A stretch of DNA of 64,000 bases from Pseudoalteromonas xiamenensis (GTDB lineage Bacteria > Pseudomonadota > Gammaproteobacteria > Enterobacterales > Alteromonadaceae). The notes under the pieces are model-generated. The model saw only the letters and a list, made by a program, of their open reading frames with translations. It had not been told where the DNA came from and ran no database searches. This document shows positions 15,856 to 25,404 of this stretch, piece by piece; positions within the stretch are counted from its first letter, which is position 1, and every line of letters begins with the position of its first letter. The stretch is taken from the NCBI RefSeq assembly GCF_042431545.1, contig NZ_JBHLYX010000031.1; one strand, written 5' to 3'. Both the position numbers and the translations under genes were made by a program.

Positions 15856-17796
15856 ATGTCACAGAGTATTTATCCAGTTCCTGAAGCATTCAAGAACACA
15901 GCACTCGTTGATAATGATCGCTATAACGAACTATACCAACAATCTATAGACGATCCTGAGCAATTTTGGGCTTTACAAGGCAAACGACTGGACTGGTTTA
16001 CCCCGTATAGCAAAGTAAAGAACACGTCATTCGATAAAGGCCATATTAGTATAAAATGGTATGAAGATGGCGTGTTAAACGTGTCGTATAACTGTATCGA
16101 CCGCCATTTAAAAGACAAAGCGCATAAAGTTGCCATGATTTGGGAAGGGGACAACCCAAATCACAGTGAAAACATTACCTATCAAACACTTCACGACGAA
16201 GTAGCAAAACTAGCAAATGGCCTTCGCAAATTAGGTGTTCAAAAAGGCGACCGTGTTGCGATTTATATGCCGATGACGCCTCAAGCTATCTATGCGATGC
16301 AAGCGTGTGCGCGTATTGGCGCAATTCACTCCGTGGTTTTTGGTGGCTTTTCGCCAACCGCAATTGCTGACCGAATCGTCGATTCGGGCGCAAAAGTCGT
16401 AATCACTTCTGATGAAGGGCGCCGTGGTGGTAATAGCGTGCCTCTGAAAGCGAACGTCGATGAGGCGTTAACACACAAAGACGTGAAAACGATTGAACAT
16501 GTTATCGTTCATCAACTGACTGGCGGTGAAGTCGAATGGAATGATGTTGATGTTTGGTGGCATGACCTTGTTGCCGATTTACCTGCGACATGTGAACCGG
16601 AACCAATGAATGCGGAAGATCCGCTTTTCATTCTCTATACATCTGGGTCAACAGGTAAACCAAAAGGCGTGGTACATACTTCTGGTGGTTATTTAGTTTA
16701 CGCATCAATGACGCACGAATACGTGTTCGACATGAAAGACAATGATGTCTATTGGTGTACAGCCGATGTGGGTTGGATCACAGGCCACAGCTACATGGCG
16801 TATGGTCCACTTGCAAATGGTTGCACACAAGTTATTTTTGAAGGTGTTCCTACTTATCCTACATCTGGTCGAATCGGTGATGTCGTTGATAAACATGGCG
16901 TTACGATACTGTACACTGCACCTACTGCAATTCGAGCGTTAATGGCAAAAGGTGATGAACCAACAGCCTCTTCTACACGTAAATCATTGCGTTTGCTTGG
17001 CTCGGTTGGCGAACCAATTAACCCAGAAGCATGGACATGGTATTACGATAAAATTGGTAACCAGCAATGCCCTATTGTAGATACGTGGTGGCAAACCGAA
17101 ACTGGTGGCATCATGATCACGCCACTCCCTGGTGCAATTGATATGAAACCGGGTTCAGCGACGCGTCCTTTCTTTGGTATTGCGCCTGCGCTATTCGATG
17201 CGGAAGGTAATACATTGGATGGTGCGACAGAGGGCAACTTAGTGATCCTCGATAGTTGGCCATCTCAAGCTCGTACAGTCTTTGGGGATCATGAGCGATT
17301 TGAACAAACTTATTTTTCAGCTTATCCAGGTGTTTATTTTACGGGCGATGGATGTCGTCGTGATGAAGATGGCTACTATTGGATCACGGGTCGTGTGGAT
17401 GACGTACTAAACGTATCTGGACATCGCTTAGGTACTGCGGAAATTGAAAGTGCGTTAGTTGCACACGAATCAGTAGCGGAAGCTGCAGTCGTTGGTTATC
17501 CGCATGACATTAAGGGCCAAGGCATCTATGTATACGTAACGCCAAATGAGGGTGTCACGGTCACTGAAGAGTTAACGAAAGAAGTGCGTAATTGGGTTCG
17601 CAAAGAATTGAGCCCTATTGCCTCACCAGACATGATCCAATGGACTCCAGGTCTGCCAAAAACACGCTCAGGTAAAATCATGCGTCGTATTTTGCGAAAA
17701 ATCGCAGCGAATGAATACGAGCAATTGGGTGATACGTCAACGCTTGCAGACCCATCTGTGGTTGAAGAGTTGATTGAGAATCGCTTGAACCGTTAA
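15856..17796 (+). CDS. acs: acetyl-CoA synthetase
   Basis: Activates acetate to acetyl-CoA via acetyl-AMP, the high-affinity route for scavenging acetate. 646 residues from ATG 15856, which has SD GGAGA (15846-15850) five bases before it; an ATG at 15844 has none. Motifs: YTSGSTGKPKGVVHT (AMP site), WWQTETGG, the hinge GRVDDVLNVSGHRLGTAEIE and TRSGKIMRR, whose Lys is the usual regulatory acetylation site. Followed by a terminator and then the response regulator gene. Confidence 0.97.
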   Translation: MSQSIYPVPEAFKNTALVDNDRYNELYQQSIDDPEQFWALQGKRLDWFTPYSKVKNTSFDKGHISIKWYEDGVLNVSYNCIDRHLKDKAHKVAMIWEGDNPNHSENITYQTLHDEVAKLANGLRKLGVQKGDRVAIYMPMTPQAIYAMQACARIGAIHSVVFGGFSPTAIADRIVDSGAKVVITSDEGRRGGNSVPLKANVDEALTHKDVKTIEHVIVHQLTGGEVEWNDVDVWWHDLVADLPATCEPEPMNAEDPLFILYTSGSTGKPKGVVHTSGGYLVYASMTHEYVFDMKDNDVYWCTADVGWITGHSYMAYGPLANGCTQVIFEGVPTYPTSGRIGDVVDKHGVTILYTAPTAIRALMAKGDEPTASSTRKSLRLLGSVGEPINPEAWTWYYDKIGNQQCPIVDTWWQTETGGIMITPLPGAIDMKPGSATRPFFGIAPALFDAEGNTLDGATEGNLVILDSWPSQARTVFGDHERFEQTYFSAYPGVYFTGDGCRRDEDGYYWITGRVDDVLNVSGHRLGTAEIESALVAHESVAEAAVVGYPHDIKGQGIYVYVTPNEGVTVTEELTKEVRNWVRKELSPIASPDMIQWTPGLPKTRSGKIMRRILRKIAANEYEQLGDTSTLADPSVVEELIENRLNR

Positions 17797-17843
17797 TTGA
17801 GCGTTAAAAACTTGATTCTCATTGAGTTATAAACGTACTATAA

Positions 17844-17877
17844 CGGCTGCCCTTGCGCTCAAGGGCAGCCGATTTTT
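17844..17877 (+). terminator. acs terminator
   Basis: GGCTGCCCTTG (17845-17855) pairs with CAAGGGCAGCC (17860-17870), loop CGCT, then GATTTTTT. It ends only 12 bases before the crbR start, so crbR is expressed by readthrough or from a promoter within or upstream of this hairpin. Confidence 0.92.
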
Positions 17878-17889
17878 TAGGAGCAAACC

Positions 17890-18543
17890 ATGAGTCAGTT
17901 TTTAATCGCGGATGACCATCCTCTATTTAGGGAAGCACTAAAAGGGGCCTTACTGTCTCGAATTGAAGGCTTAACTGTATTCGAATCGGATAATTTCGAC
18001 GGCACATTGGCTGTTTTGTCTGAGCAAGAAGACTTAGATTTGTTGTTGTTAGACCTCCACATGCCAGGCAATGGCGACTTATATGGACTTATTCGTATTC
18101 GTGAAGATTACCCTAGTTTGCCTATCGCCGTCGTTTCGGGCAGTGAAGATCTAACGATTGTCTCTAAAGTCATGGGATATGGAGCAATGGGCTTTATCCC
18201 AAAGGCGTCATCCTCTGATGACATTGCATATGCTATAGAGCAAATCCTTGAAGGGGAGTCTTGGTTGCCGGAATCAATTAAAGATAAAGTCGCTGCCATT
18301 ACCGTTGAAGATAAGGAGCTTGCACAACAAGTTGCTTCGCTAACCCCACAACAATACAAAGTGCTGCAATATTTACACGAAGGACTGTTAAATAAGCAAA
18401 TTGCGTATGAATTGAATATTTCTGAGGCCACCGTAAAGGCCCACATTACTGCAATATTTAGAAAATTGGGTGTGTATAACCGTACTCAAGCTGTGCTGAT
18501 CGCCTCAAAACTACAACTAGAACCAATCGAACCATCAGCGTAA
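17890..18543 (+). CDS. crbR: LuxR-type response regulator, CrbR-like
   Basis: A 217-residue two-component regulator: receiver domain with phospho-acceptor Asp55 (LLLLDLHMPG) and a C-terminal LuxR-type helix-turn-helix (LTPQQYKVLQYLHEGLLNKQ, then ISEATVKAHITAIFRKLGV). SD TAGGAG. Its place next to acs and near a symporter-like sensor kinase identifies it as the regulator of the acetate switch (CrbR in Vibrio and Pseudomonas, where it activates acs). It is separated from crbS by purU on the reverse strand, so the two partner genes are not one transcript. Confidence 0.82.
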   Translation: MSQFLIADDHPLFREALKGALLSRIEGLTVFESDNFDGTLAVLSEQEDLDLLLLDLHMPGNGDLYGLIRIREDYPSLPIAVVSGSEDLTIVSKVMGYGAMGFIPKASSSDDIAYAIEQILEGESWLPESIKDKVAAITVEDKELAQQVASLTPQQYKVLQYLHEGLLNKQIAYELNISEATVKAHITAIFRKLGVYNRTQAVLIASKLQLEPIEPSA

Positions 18544-18560
18544 GAGGCAATGCCTCTTAC
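18540..18560. terminator. palindrome between convergent crbR and purU
   Basis: GTAAGAGGC (18540-18548) and GCCTCTTAC (18552-18560) form a stem with loop AAT; the crbR stop codon TAA is inside the stem. No T run follows on either strand, so it may be a weak bidirectional terminator or an mRNA 3'-end stabiliser. Confidence 0.55.
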
Positions 18561-18577
18561 ATTCAATCTATTCGTGT

Positions 18578-19408
18578 TTAAGCAAAAACCACCGTTTTAT
18601 TGCCATTGATAAACACTTTCTGTTCACAGGCTAATTGTAACGCCTTACAAAAAACGGTTTTTTCAATATCTCGACCAATTTTGGCCATGTCTTCGGCGTT
18701 ATCTGCATGTGTTACTTGGGTGACATCTTGCAAAATAATAGGCCCTTCATCGAGCTCATCATTCACAAAGTGTGCGGTCGCACCAATGATTTTTACGCCT
18801 CGTTCAAATGCTTGGTGATAAGGCCTTGCGCCGATAAATGCGGGCAAAAAAGAGTGATGAATATTGATAATTCGGTTACTAAAACGAGAGACGAAACTGG
18901 GACTTAGGATACGCATGTATTTAGCAAGCCCAATCACATCCGGTTTGTATTCCTCAACTAAATCACCCACTTTTTTATCGTGTTCCTCACGTGTTAACCC
19001 TTCGTGTGAGACAACGTGAAAAGGCACATTGAAGCCTTTTACCAGTGGTTCTAGATCAGGATAGTTTGCGATTACTGCAAGCACGTCGATGTTCATAGCT
19101 TGCTCAAACTGTTTCAGTAGTACTCCGCCTAAGCAGTGAGCCTCTTTCGTTGCGAGCAGTACTACTTTGGTTTTTTCATTACTATGTAGTTCTACCTTAC
19201 TGCCAATGGGCAAACGTGCCTTCAGCTCCGTTAAAAAGCTATCACTTGGACGTGTAGATAACTCGGTACGCATAAAAAACCGTGCAGCTTCTTTATTTAC
19301 AAATTCCTGATTTCGGGTGATGTTGAGCTGGTGCTCGTAACATAAGCCCGTAATTTTCGCGATAAGTCCAACATCATCGGGACATTCCGCGGTTAATACT
19401 ATCGACAT
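18578..19408 (-). CDS. purU: formyltetrahydrofolate deformylase
   Basis: Hydrolyses 10-formyl-THF to THF and formate, balancing one-carbon pools and feeding formate to PurT-type purine synthesis. The 276-residue protein has an N-terminal ACT domain (VLTAECPDDVGLIAKITGLC) and the formyltransferase fold with HHSFLPAFIGARPYHQAF and GATAHFVNDELDEGPI, containing the catalytic Asn-His-Asp set. It lies between crbR and crbS, convergent with crbR and on the same strand as crbS; there is no clear functional tie. Confidence 0.94.
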   Translation of the reverse strand: MSIVLTAECPDDVGLIAKITGLCYEHQLNITRNQEFVNKEAARFFMRTELSTRPSDSFLTELKARLPIGSKVELHSNEKTKVVLLATKEAHCLGGVLLKQFEQAMNIDVLAVIANYPDLEPLVKGFNVPFHVVSHEGLTREEHDKKVGDLVEEYKPDVIGLAKYMRILSPSFVSRFSNRIINIHHSFLPAFIGARPYHQAFERGVKIIGATAHFVNDELDEGPIILQDVTQVTHADNAEDMAKIGRDIEKTVFCKALQLACEQKVFINGNKTVVFA

Positions 19409-19498
19409 TTCCTCATTCCTTACCGATATAAACAGGGTTAACCACTATACGACGTTATATCGTCGATCGGTAGTGTCTTTTAAGGTCAAATGTCTGCC

Positions 19499-22400
19499 CT
19501 AATGACTATGATTCAACAGCGCTTTCAACTTCGCAGGTTTCACCGGTTTCGAGAGATAATGAATACCCTGCGTCTTAACGTGAGTTTTCAATTCAGGATC
19601 TCGCACTGCGGTAATGAGGATAGCGGGTACTTCATGTTGCCAAATCTCGCGAAGTGTCTTGATGAGCGTCACACCATCGCAACTCTCGCCTAATTGATAG
19701 TCAACCAGCATTACATCTGGGGCTTTGTGTTGTTTGCCAAAGTCGATAGCACTTTGCACACTGGAAAATAATGTATATTGGCAATGCCACTTTTGCAAAA
19801 GTGTCGCCATTGCTTCAAGATTTTTCGGGTCGTCATCAATGACCAACACCGATAATTGAGGCTTACTTTCCACTGCGCTTTTTAGCGTCACTTTTTGCTG
19901 CACTAAGGCACTGTCACCAATAGGCACATCGATACTAAAACGACTGCCTTTGCCGGGAATAGAGGCAACATTAAGTGGAATACTCATTAAATCACATAGG
20001 CGTTTAACAACACCAAGACCTAGTCCGACGCCTTTATTATCCGATTTGTGAATGCGATAAAAGTCGTTAAAAATTTTTTGCTGTTCAACCTCGGAGATAC
20101 CGGGTCCTGTGTCCCACACTTCAATTCGAAGGCTATGACGTCGATGTCGACATGCGACCAGAACTTGACCGTTATCCGTGTATTTCACTGCATTTGAGAC
20201 AAGATTTTGAATGATCCGTCGCAGGTAGGTGGTGTCACTGTGAACGATACAATCTTTTCCGCGTACCTTTAACGTTAAGCCTTTGTCTTTGGACAAGATA
20301 GCGTATTCATTTGCTAACGGAGAGAGAATATCGTGGATTGAAAAATGCCTAGGTGTTGGGCTCATTGCTCCTTGTTCCAGCTTGGCAATTTCTAATAATG
20401 AAGACATTAAATGAACTGTTGAATCCAAGCTGTCACCTAATTTGTGCAAAGTATCTTGGTTGTTCTTAGATAGCTGGGGATTGTCTATTGACGCTAAATA
20501 AAGTCGTGCAGCATTTAGCGGTTGTAAAATATCGTGACTCGCAAGGGCAAGAAACCGAGTTTTACTGTCGTTTGCTCGTTCAGCCTCTTTCTTCGCTTCC
20601 GTTAATGCTTTCTCAATTTCCACTCGGCTGGCAATTTGAGCTTGAAGATCTAAGTTAATATTACGAATTTCTTGGGTTCGTGCTTCGATCCGATTTTCCA
20701 AATCCATGTTAATTTCTTCAAGCGCATTTTGAGTTGCGATGTGCGTTGTGATGTCTGAAAAACTCGTCACGAATCCCCCTTCGGGTAAGGGATTTCCAAT
20801 CATTTCGAACACTTGGCCATTGCGTCTGTGGCGAATAAAATGATGGGGAGTGCCATTGCGGATATGTTGAACTCGCTTTTCCACGTGCTTCTCTATTTCA
20901 CCCGGACCACATTCACCACGCTCGGCATTAAAGCGGATAATGGTTTCGATTGGCATGCCAACTTCCAAAAATCCTTCGGGATAATGAAACATTTCGCTAT
21001 AGCGCTTATTCCAAGCAACGAGGTGGAGATCTTTATCAACCACCGAAATGCCATGTGAGAGATTTTCAAGAGACGTAAACAATAGGTTTTGATTGAACTG
21101 CAGCGCTTGAGTGGTTTCATCGAATATATTGACAACTTCTTCGAACGCCATTTGTTTACCAGATGCAACCGTATGAATAAGCGCTTGGGCAGAGGATGCA
21201 CCAAGTACGCCTGCAAGCGCACGCTCGCAATAGGCGATAAAGTCTTGTTCAGGTTGAGCGTTGTTGTCGCTTATATCGTGATTTATAGAATATACGGCAA
21301 GCACTTGCTGGCTACGTTGTACGCCTAGAAAAGTTTGTAGAAGAATTTTGAAATCGTAAATGGTTGCTTTAACGTGTTTGTTGAGACGCTTGGTTAAGAT
21401 GGCCTGTTCTTTTGGACTCACAAACGCGGCGGCTTGTATTTTATCTATGAGTCGTTCATTTGCACCTAATGAGAAGCTAATGTAGCAAGCAACGTTAGCA
21501 AATAAGGCGATAAGTGTGCCTCGAGTGATGAGTGTTTGTCGAAACTCCGGGTCGATCCCTCCCGTCGCTTCAAGCACCGGGAGCATGAGGAACAGCATCC
21601 AGCAAATTACACCGGCGAGCAATCCTGCGTAAACGCCGTATGCATGACCTTTTCGCCAATACAGCCCACCGACAATGGCTGGGAGTAGTTGCGTTACTAA
21701 TGAAAATGCGACAAGCCCCATACTCGCTAAAGCCTCGCCGTGGCCGAACCACTGCTGATAAAAATAGGAAAGCAGTAAAATGGCGGCGATGGTAAATCGA
21801 CGTACGAGCAAAATTTGGGTTTTAAAGTTGCTCGAAATGAGATTACGTTTGAATTTACGTTTAAATAGGAGCGGCAAAACAACGTCATTGGAGATCATGG
21901 TGCTGAGCGTCAACGTCGCGACCACGATCATCGCGGTAGCCGCAGACAAGCCACCGATAAACACAAAGGTTGTGATTAGGGGATGTCCCTCAATAAGCGG
22001 GAGCGCGAGCACAAAACTATCTGCGGAAATACCTAGGCCAATTGCAGGATGAATTGCGGCGGACGCGATTGGAATTATCATGGCGGCAATTAACATCAAG
22101 TAAAGTGGAAACGCCCAACGCGCGGTTTTTAAGTGTCTTCTATCTTGGTTATCAATAACCGTTACATGAAATTGCCTTGGCAAGCAAATGATCGCTGCTG
22201 CGGCCATAAGCGTCTGCCCAATAAAATTAAAATTATCAAAATCAAAGTCTTGCCAATGCGCCCATATCTGGGAATGGTCCACTTTTAAAAGTGTTAGCAC
22301 AGCAACAAATGCCACAGCACTTAGGGCTAGAAGTTTGATGATAGACTCGAATGCTACCGCGAGCATCAGTCCCGAACGGTACTCTGTGACATCGACTTTT

Positions 22401-22921
22401 CGTGTCCCGAAGAAGATGGCGAACATTGCCATTATGATAGTACCAGATAACGCGAGCATGGTCCCTGAAAGCTGAGTTTCTTGGCGTTGTAGCAGTAAGA
22501 AACTGCTGCTCAGCGCTTTTAGCTGTAACGCGATGTAGGGGATGGTCGCAAGCAACGCAATGATAGTAACCATAATGGCGGTAGTCTGGCGTTTGCCATA
22601 TCGTGCAGAAATAAAGTCCGCGATAGTCGTGATATTTTGTTTTTTGCTGACCAGTATCAGTTTTCGCAAAAAGCCTTGCCCGAACAGAAATAACAACGCC
22701 GGCCCTAACAAAATGGGGAGATAATGCCAGGCACTACTGGCCGCAGTACCAACAGAGCCGTAATACGTCCAAGAGGTGCAATAAATTCCCAATGAAAAAG
22801 CATAGACGAAAGGGTGGTGCGTAATCTTTTTCGCCAGTGGCGTTGTTTTATCCCCCCAATTTGCGAGCCAAAAAAGTAACCCTATATAGCAAATCGCGAC
22901 AAATAATAGTGCAGCCGTCAT
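19499..22921 (-). CDS. crbS: symporter-domain hybrid sensor kinase, CrbS-like
   Basis: A 1140-residue membrane sensor. Residues 1 to about 490 are a sodium/solute symporter fold with a dozen or so membrane helices. A linker region and PAS domain (NLSHGISVVDKDLHLVAWNKR), a coiled coil, HisKA with His796 (ASHDILQPL) and HATPase (GPGISEVEQQ, GVGLGLGVVKRL) follow, and a receiver domain with Asp1074 (VMLVDYQ) ends the chain. This is the architecture of CrbS, partner of CrbR in control of acs. It is divergent from the symporter operon across a 421-base gap. Whether the symporter part transports or only senses is open. Confidence 0.88.
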   Translation of the reverse strand: MTAALLFVAICYIGLLFWLANWGDKTTPLAKKITHHPFVYAFSLGIYCTSWTYYGSVGTAASSAWHYLPILLGPALLFLFGQGFLRKLILVSKKQNITTIADFISARYGKRQTTAIMVTIIALLATIPYIALQLKALSSSFLLLQRQETQLSGTMLALSGTIIMAMFAIFFGTRKVDVTEYRSGLMLAVAFESIIKLLALSAVAFVAVLTLLKVDHSQIWAHWQDFDFDNFNFIGQTLMAAAAIICLPRQFHVTVIDNQDRRHLKTARWAFPLYLMLIAAMIIPIASAAIHPAIGLGISADSFVLALPLIEGHPLITTFVFIGGLSAATAMIVVATLTLSTMISNDVVLPLLFKRKFKRNLISSNFKTQILLVRRFTIAAILLLSYFYQQWFGHGEALASMGLVAFSLVTQLLPAIVGGLYWRKGHAYGVYAGLLAGVICWMLFLMLPVLEATGGIDPEFRQTLITRGTLIALFANVACYISFSLGANERLIDKIQAAAFVSPKEQAILTKRLNKHVKATIYDFKILLQTFLGVQRSQQVLAVYSINHDISDNNAQPEQDFIAYCERALAGVLGASSAQALIHTVASGKQMAFEEVVNIFDETTQALQFNQNLLFTSLENLSHGISVVDKDLHLVAWNKRYSEMFHYPEGFLEVGMPIETIIRFNAERGECGPGEIEKHVEKRVQHIRNGTPHHFIRHRRNGQVFEMIGNPLPEGGFVTSFSDITTHIATQNALEEINMDLENRIEARTQEIRNINLDLQAQIASRVEIEKALTEAKKEAERANDSKTRFLALASHDILQPLNAARLYLASIDNPQLSKNNQDTLHKLGDSLDSTVHLMSSLLEIAKLEQGAMSPTPRHFSIHDILSPLANEYAILSKDKGLTLKVRGKDCIVHSDTTYLRRIIQNLVSNAVKYTDNGQVLVACRHRRHSLRIEVWDTGPGISEVEQQKIFNDFYRIHKSDNKGVGLGLGVVKRLCDLMSIPLNVASIPGKGSRFSIDVPIGDSALVQQKVTLKSAVESKPQLSVLVIDDDPKNLEAMATLLQKWHCQYTLFSSVQSAIDFGKQHKAPDVMLVDYQLGESCDGVTLIKTLREIWQHEVPAILITAVRDPELKTHVKTQGIHYLSKPVKPAKLKALLNHSH

Positions 22922-23236
22922 AACTTCTCTTTTTTATCGGTAACATGGCAAGGTTGATCATGTTAAGTCTCTGAACTCATAAATGTAACCATATCAAACT
23001 TATGAACAAAAGTAGTGCTTCACTCGTTGAGTTAAATTCTATTTCAATAAACTGCATAAAATCAGATGGATAAGCGTCTTTTCCTAATTACTTATAGACT
23101 AATGTCGAATGTAACTTTAACTGGTCTAACCTTTGTGAAGTATATGGAATCATGTTTTTTAAGTTCATGTAATTTAAAGAGAATATAACATCGATAGCCG
23201 CACCAGTTAACAGTTTACGTAAACGTAAATCAACTG

Positions 23237-23269
23237 TTACGACTAAGGTCTCAATTTCAATCAGATAAC
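23237..23269 (+). promoter_or_regulatory. symporter operon promoter with shared acetate-switch element
   Basis: TTACGACTAAGGTCT (23237-23251), 12 bases, then GATAAC (23264-23269) as a -10. It matches the acs element at 14 of 15 positions with identical spacing, and again the element takes the place of the -35. The rest of the gap between crbS and the operon (22922-23342, 421 bases) is AT-rich; a short reverse ORF at 23088-23294 lacks support, and no crbS promoter is obvious. Confidence 0.65.
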
Positions 23270-23342
23270 CTGTTGCTACAGTCAATAATGACAACTAATA
23301 CCAACACAGCCTTTATGGGTGAAGTGATAGGGGACAATAAAA

Positions 23343-23606
23343 ATGGCTTTTAAAAGTGAAGATGACGCAAAAGCTTATTGGTCTGAGAACTTAAGTCTTG
23401 TATTCAAGTTACTTGCAATCTGGTTCTTGGTCTCATTTGGCTTTGGGATTTTGCTGGTTGATGTACTCAACGAAATCCGTTTCTTTGGGTTTAAGTTAGG
23501 CTTCTGGTTCTCACAACAGGGCGCAATCTATACCTTCGTTGCTTTAATTTTTGTCTACGCGTTCAAAATGAATGCGCTTGATAAAAAATATGGCGTAGAT
23601 GAATAA
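23343..23606 (+). CDS. DUF4212 small symporter subunit
   Basis: An 87-residue inner membrane protein with two membrane helices (about residues 20-40 and 60-75) and the DUF4212 pattern YWSENLSLVFKLLAIWFLVSF split over residues 12-32, then LGFWFSQQGAIYTFVALIF. DUF4212 proteins are found directly before ActP-like sodium/solute symporters and are thought to be accessory subunits. It ends eight bases before the symporter gene and is the first gene of the operon. Confidence 0.88.
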   Translation: MAFKSEDDAKAYWSENLSLVFKLLAIWFLVSFGFGILLVDVLNEIRFFGFKLGFWFSQQGAIYTFVALIFVYAFKMNALDKKYGVDE

Positions 23607-23614
23607 GGAGCACG

Positions 23615-25342
23615 ATGATGGATGTTCAAGGTTTTACGTTTCTACTTGTCGGTCTGAGCTTCGCGCTTTACATCGGCATCGCAATTTGGGCTCGTGCGGG
23701 CTCAACGAAAGAATTCTATGTTGCTGGGGGCGGTGTACCTCCTCTTGCTAACGGGATGGCAACAGCAGCCGACTGGATGAGTGCCGCGTCATTCATTTCT
23801 ATGGCTGGTATTATCTCATTCGCGGGTTACGATGGCGGTGTTTACTTGATGGGGTGGACAGGCGGCTATGTACTTCTAGCACTGTGTCTTGCTCCGTATC
23901 TCCGTAAATTTGGTAAGTTCACCGTGCCTGACTTTATCGGTGACCGTTATTACTCGCAGCTTGCACGAATCGTGGCTATTTTGTGCGCTATCTTCATCTG
24001 CTTCACCTACATTGCAGGTCAAATGCGCGGTGTTGGCGTAGTGTTCTCTCGTTTCTTAGAAGTGGATATCGAAACGGGTGTTTACATCGGTATGGTGATC
24101 GTATTTTTCTATGCGGTGCTTGGCGGTATGAAAGGCATTACGTACACGCAAGTAGCGCAGTACTGCGTATTAGTTTTTGCCTACCTTGTACCAGCTATCT
24201 TTATCTCCATGATGATGACGGGTCACATTTTGCCACAAACCGGTTTTGGCGGAACATTGGCTGATGGCTCAGGCATGTATCTAATGGACAAGCTTGATGG
24301 ATTGAGTGCCGAACTGGGATTTGCGCAATACACCGAAGGGTCTAAAAGCATGATTGACGTGTTTGCAATCACTGCTGCGCTTATGGTTGGTACAGCTGGT
24401 CTGCCTCACGTAATCGTGCGTTTCTTCACTGTGCCAAAAGTAAAAGACACACGTATTTCAGCAGCTTGGACACTTGTTTTCATCGCGATTGTGTATACAA
24501 CCGCGCCTGCAGTGGCAGCGTTTGCTCGAGTGAACATGATAGACACTATTAACGGCAAAGATGGTAGCGGTACGCTTTACGAAGAAGCACCTGCGTGGGT
24601 GAAGAATTGGGAAAGAACAGGTCTTATCGTATTCAAAGATAAGAATGCTGATGGCAGAATGCATTATTCAGCGGGTAAAATTGAAGATCCAAATAGCGCG
24701 AACGAAGTAAAAATCGACCGTGACATTATGGTTCTAGCAAACCCTGAAATTGCTGACCTTCCTGCATGGGTTGTTGCATTGGTTGCAGCCGGTGGTATTG
24801 CTGCGGCATTGTCGACTACTGCGGGTTTGTTGTTGGTTATTTCAACGTCCGTTTCTCATGATTTGTTAAAACGTACATTAAAGCCGGACATCAGTGACAA
24901 ACAAGAACTTCTCGCTGCACGCTTGGCTGCGATGGTCGCGATTGCCATCTCGGCATACTTCGGTATCAATCCACCCGGTTTCGTCGCTTCAGTGGTGGCA
25001 TTTGCCTTCGGATTGGCGGCATCCAGCTTCTTCCCTGCAATTATCATGGGGATCTTCTCTAAACGTATGAATAAGGAAGGTGCGATTGCGGGTATGGTGA
25101 GTGGTATTACGTTTACTGCAGCGTATATTATCTACTTTAAATTTGTGAGCCCAGAACTGAATGCTCCAGCAAATTGGTTGTTTGGAATTTCTCCTGAAGG
25201 CATCGGTACAATCGGTATGGTCGTTAACTTTGTAGTAGCAGCAGTTGTCTTGAAACTAACCAAAGAAACACCCGTTGAAGTACAAGAAATGGTTGAAAGC
25301 ATTCGTAATCCAAAAGGTTCGAGTGCAGCGCACGCGCACTAA
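23615..25342 (+). CDS. actP: sodium/solute symporter, ActP-like
   Basis: A 575-residue inner membrane transporter of the SSS family, acetate-permease group. Many hydrophobic helices, the early signature YVAGGGVPPLANGMATAADW and later GTAGLPHVIVRFFTVP are typical. A hydrophilic stretch around residues 310-370 (GKDGSGTLYEEAPAWVKNWE onward) is a large external loop. Its operon context (DUF4212 before, acs and CrbSR nearby) favours acetate or a related carboxylate as substrate, cotransported with sodium. The symbol rests on context; substrate is not shown by sequence alone. Confidence 0.85.
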   Translation: MMDVQGFTFLLVGLSFALYIGIAIWARAGSTKEFYVAGGGVPPLANGMATAADWMSAASFISMAGIISFAGYDGGVYLMGWTGGYVLLALCLAPYLRKFGKFTVPDFIGDRYYSQLARIVAILCAIFICFTYIAGQMRGVGVVFSRFLEVDIETGVYIGMVIVFFYAVLGGMKGITYTQVAQYCVLVFAYLVPAIFISMMMTGHILPQTGFGGTLADGSGMYLMDKLDGLSAELGFAQYTEGSKSMIDVFAITAALMVGTAGLPHVIVRFFTVPKVKDTRISAAWTLVFIAIVYTTAPAVAAFARVNMIDTINGKDGSGTLYEEAPAWVKNWERTGLIVFKDKNADGRMHYSAGKIEDPNSANEVKIDRDIMVLANPEIADLPAWVVALVAAGGIAAALSTTAGLLLVISTSVSHDLLKRTLKPDISDKQELLAARLAAMVAIAISAYFGINPPGFVASVVAFAFGLAASSFFPAIIMGIFSKRMNKEGAIAGMVSGITFTAAYIIYFKFVSPELNAPANWLFGISPEGIGTIGMVVNFVVAAVVLKLTKETPVEVQEMVESIRNPKGSSAAHAH

Positions 25343-25355
25343 TTTCGACCTTATT

Positions 25356-25390
25356 CAACAGCTCGGTTTTGTACCGAGCTGTTGTTGTTT
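25356..25390 (+). terminator. hairpin after the symporter gene
   Basis: CAACAGCTCGGT (25356-25367) and ACCGAGCTGTTG (25373-25384) form a 12-bp stem. It is followed by TTGTTTTG, an interrupted T run, so it may be a partial terminator that lowers expression of the DUF294 gene starting 20 bases later. Confidence 0.75.
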
Positions 25391-25404
25391 TGTAGGGAGA
25401 ACTC

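Noticed and set aside
23088..23294. 68-codon reverse ORF between crbS and the symporter operon
   Set aside because: It covers the promoter element at 23237-23269 and has no SD or recognisable family.
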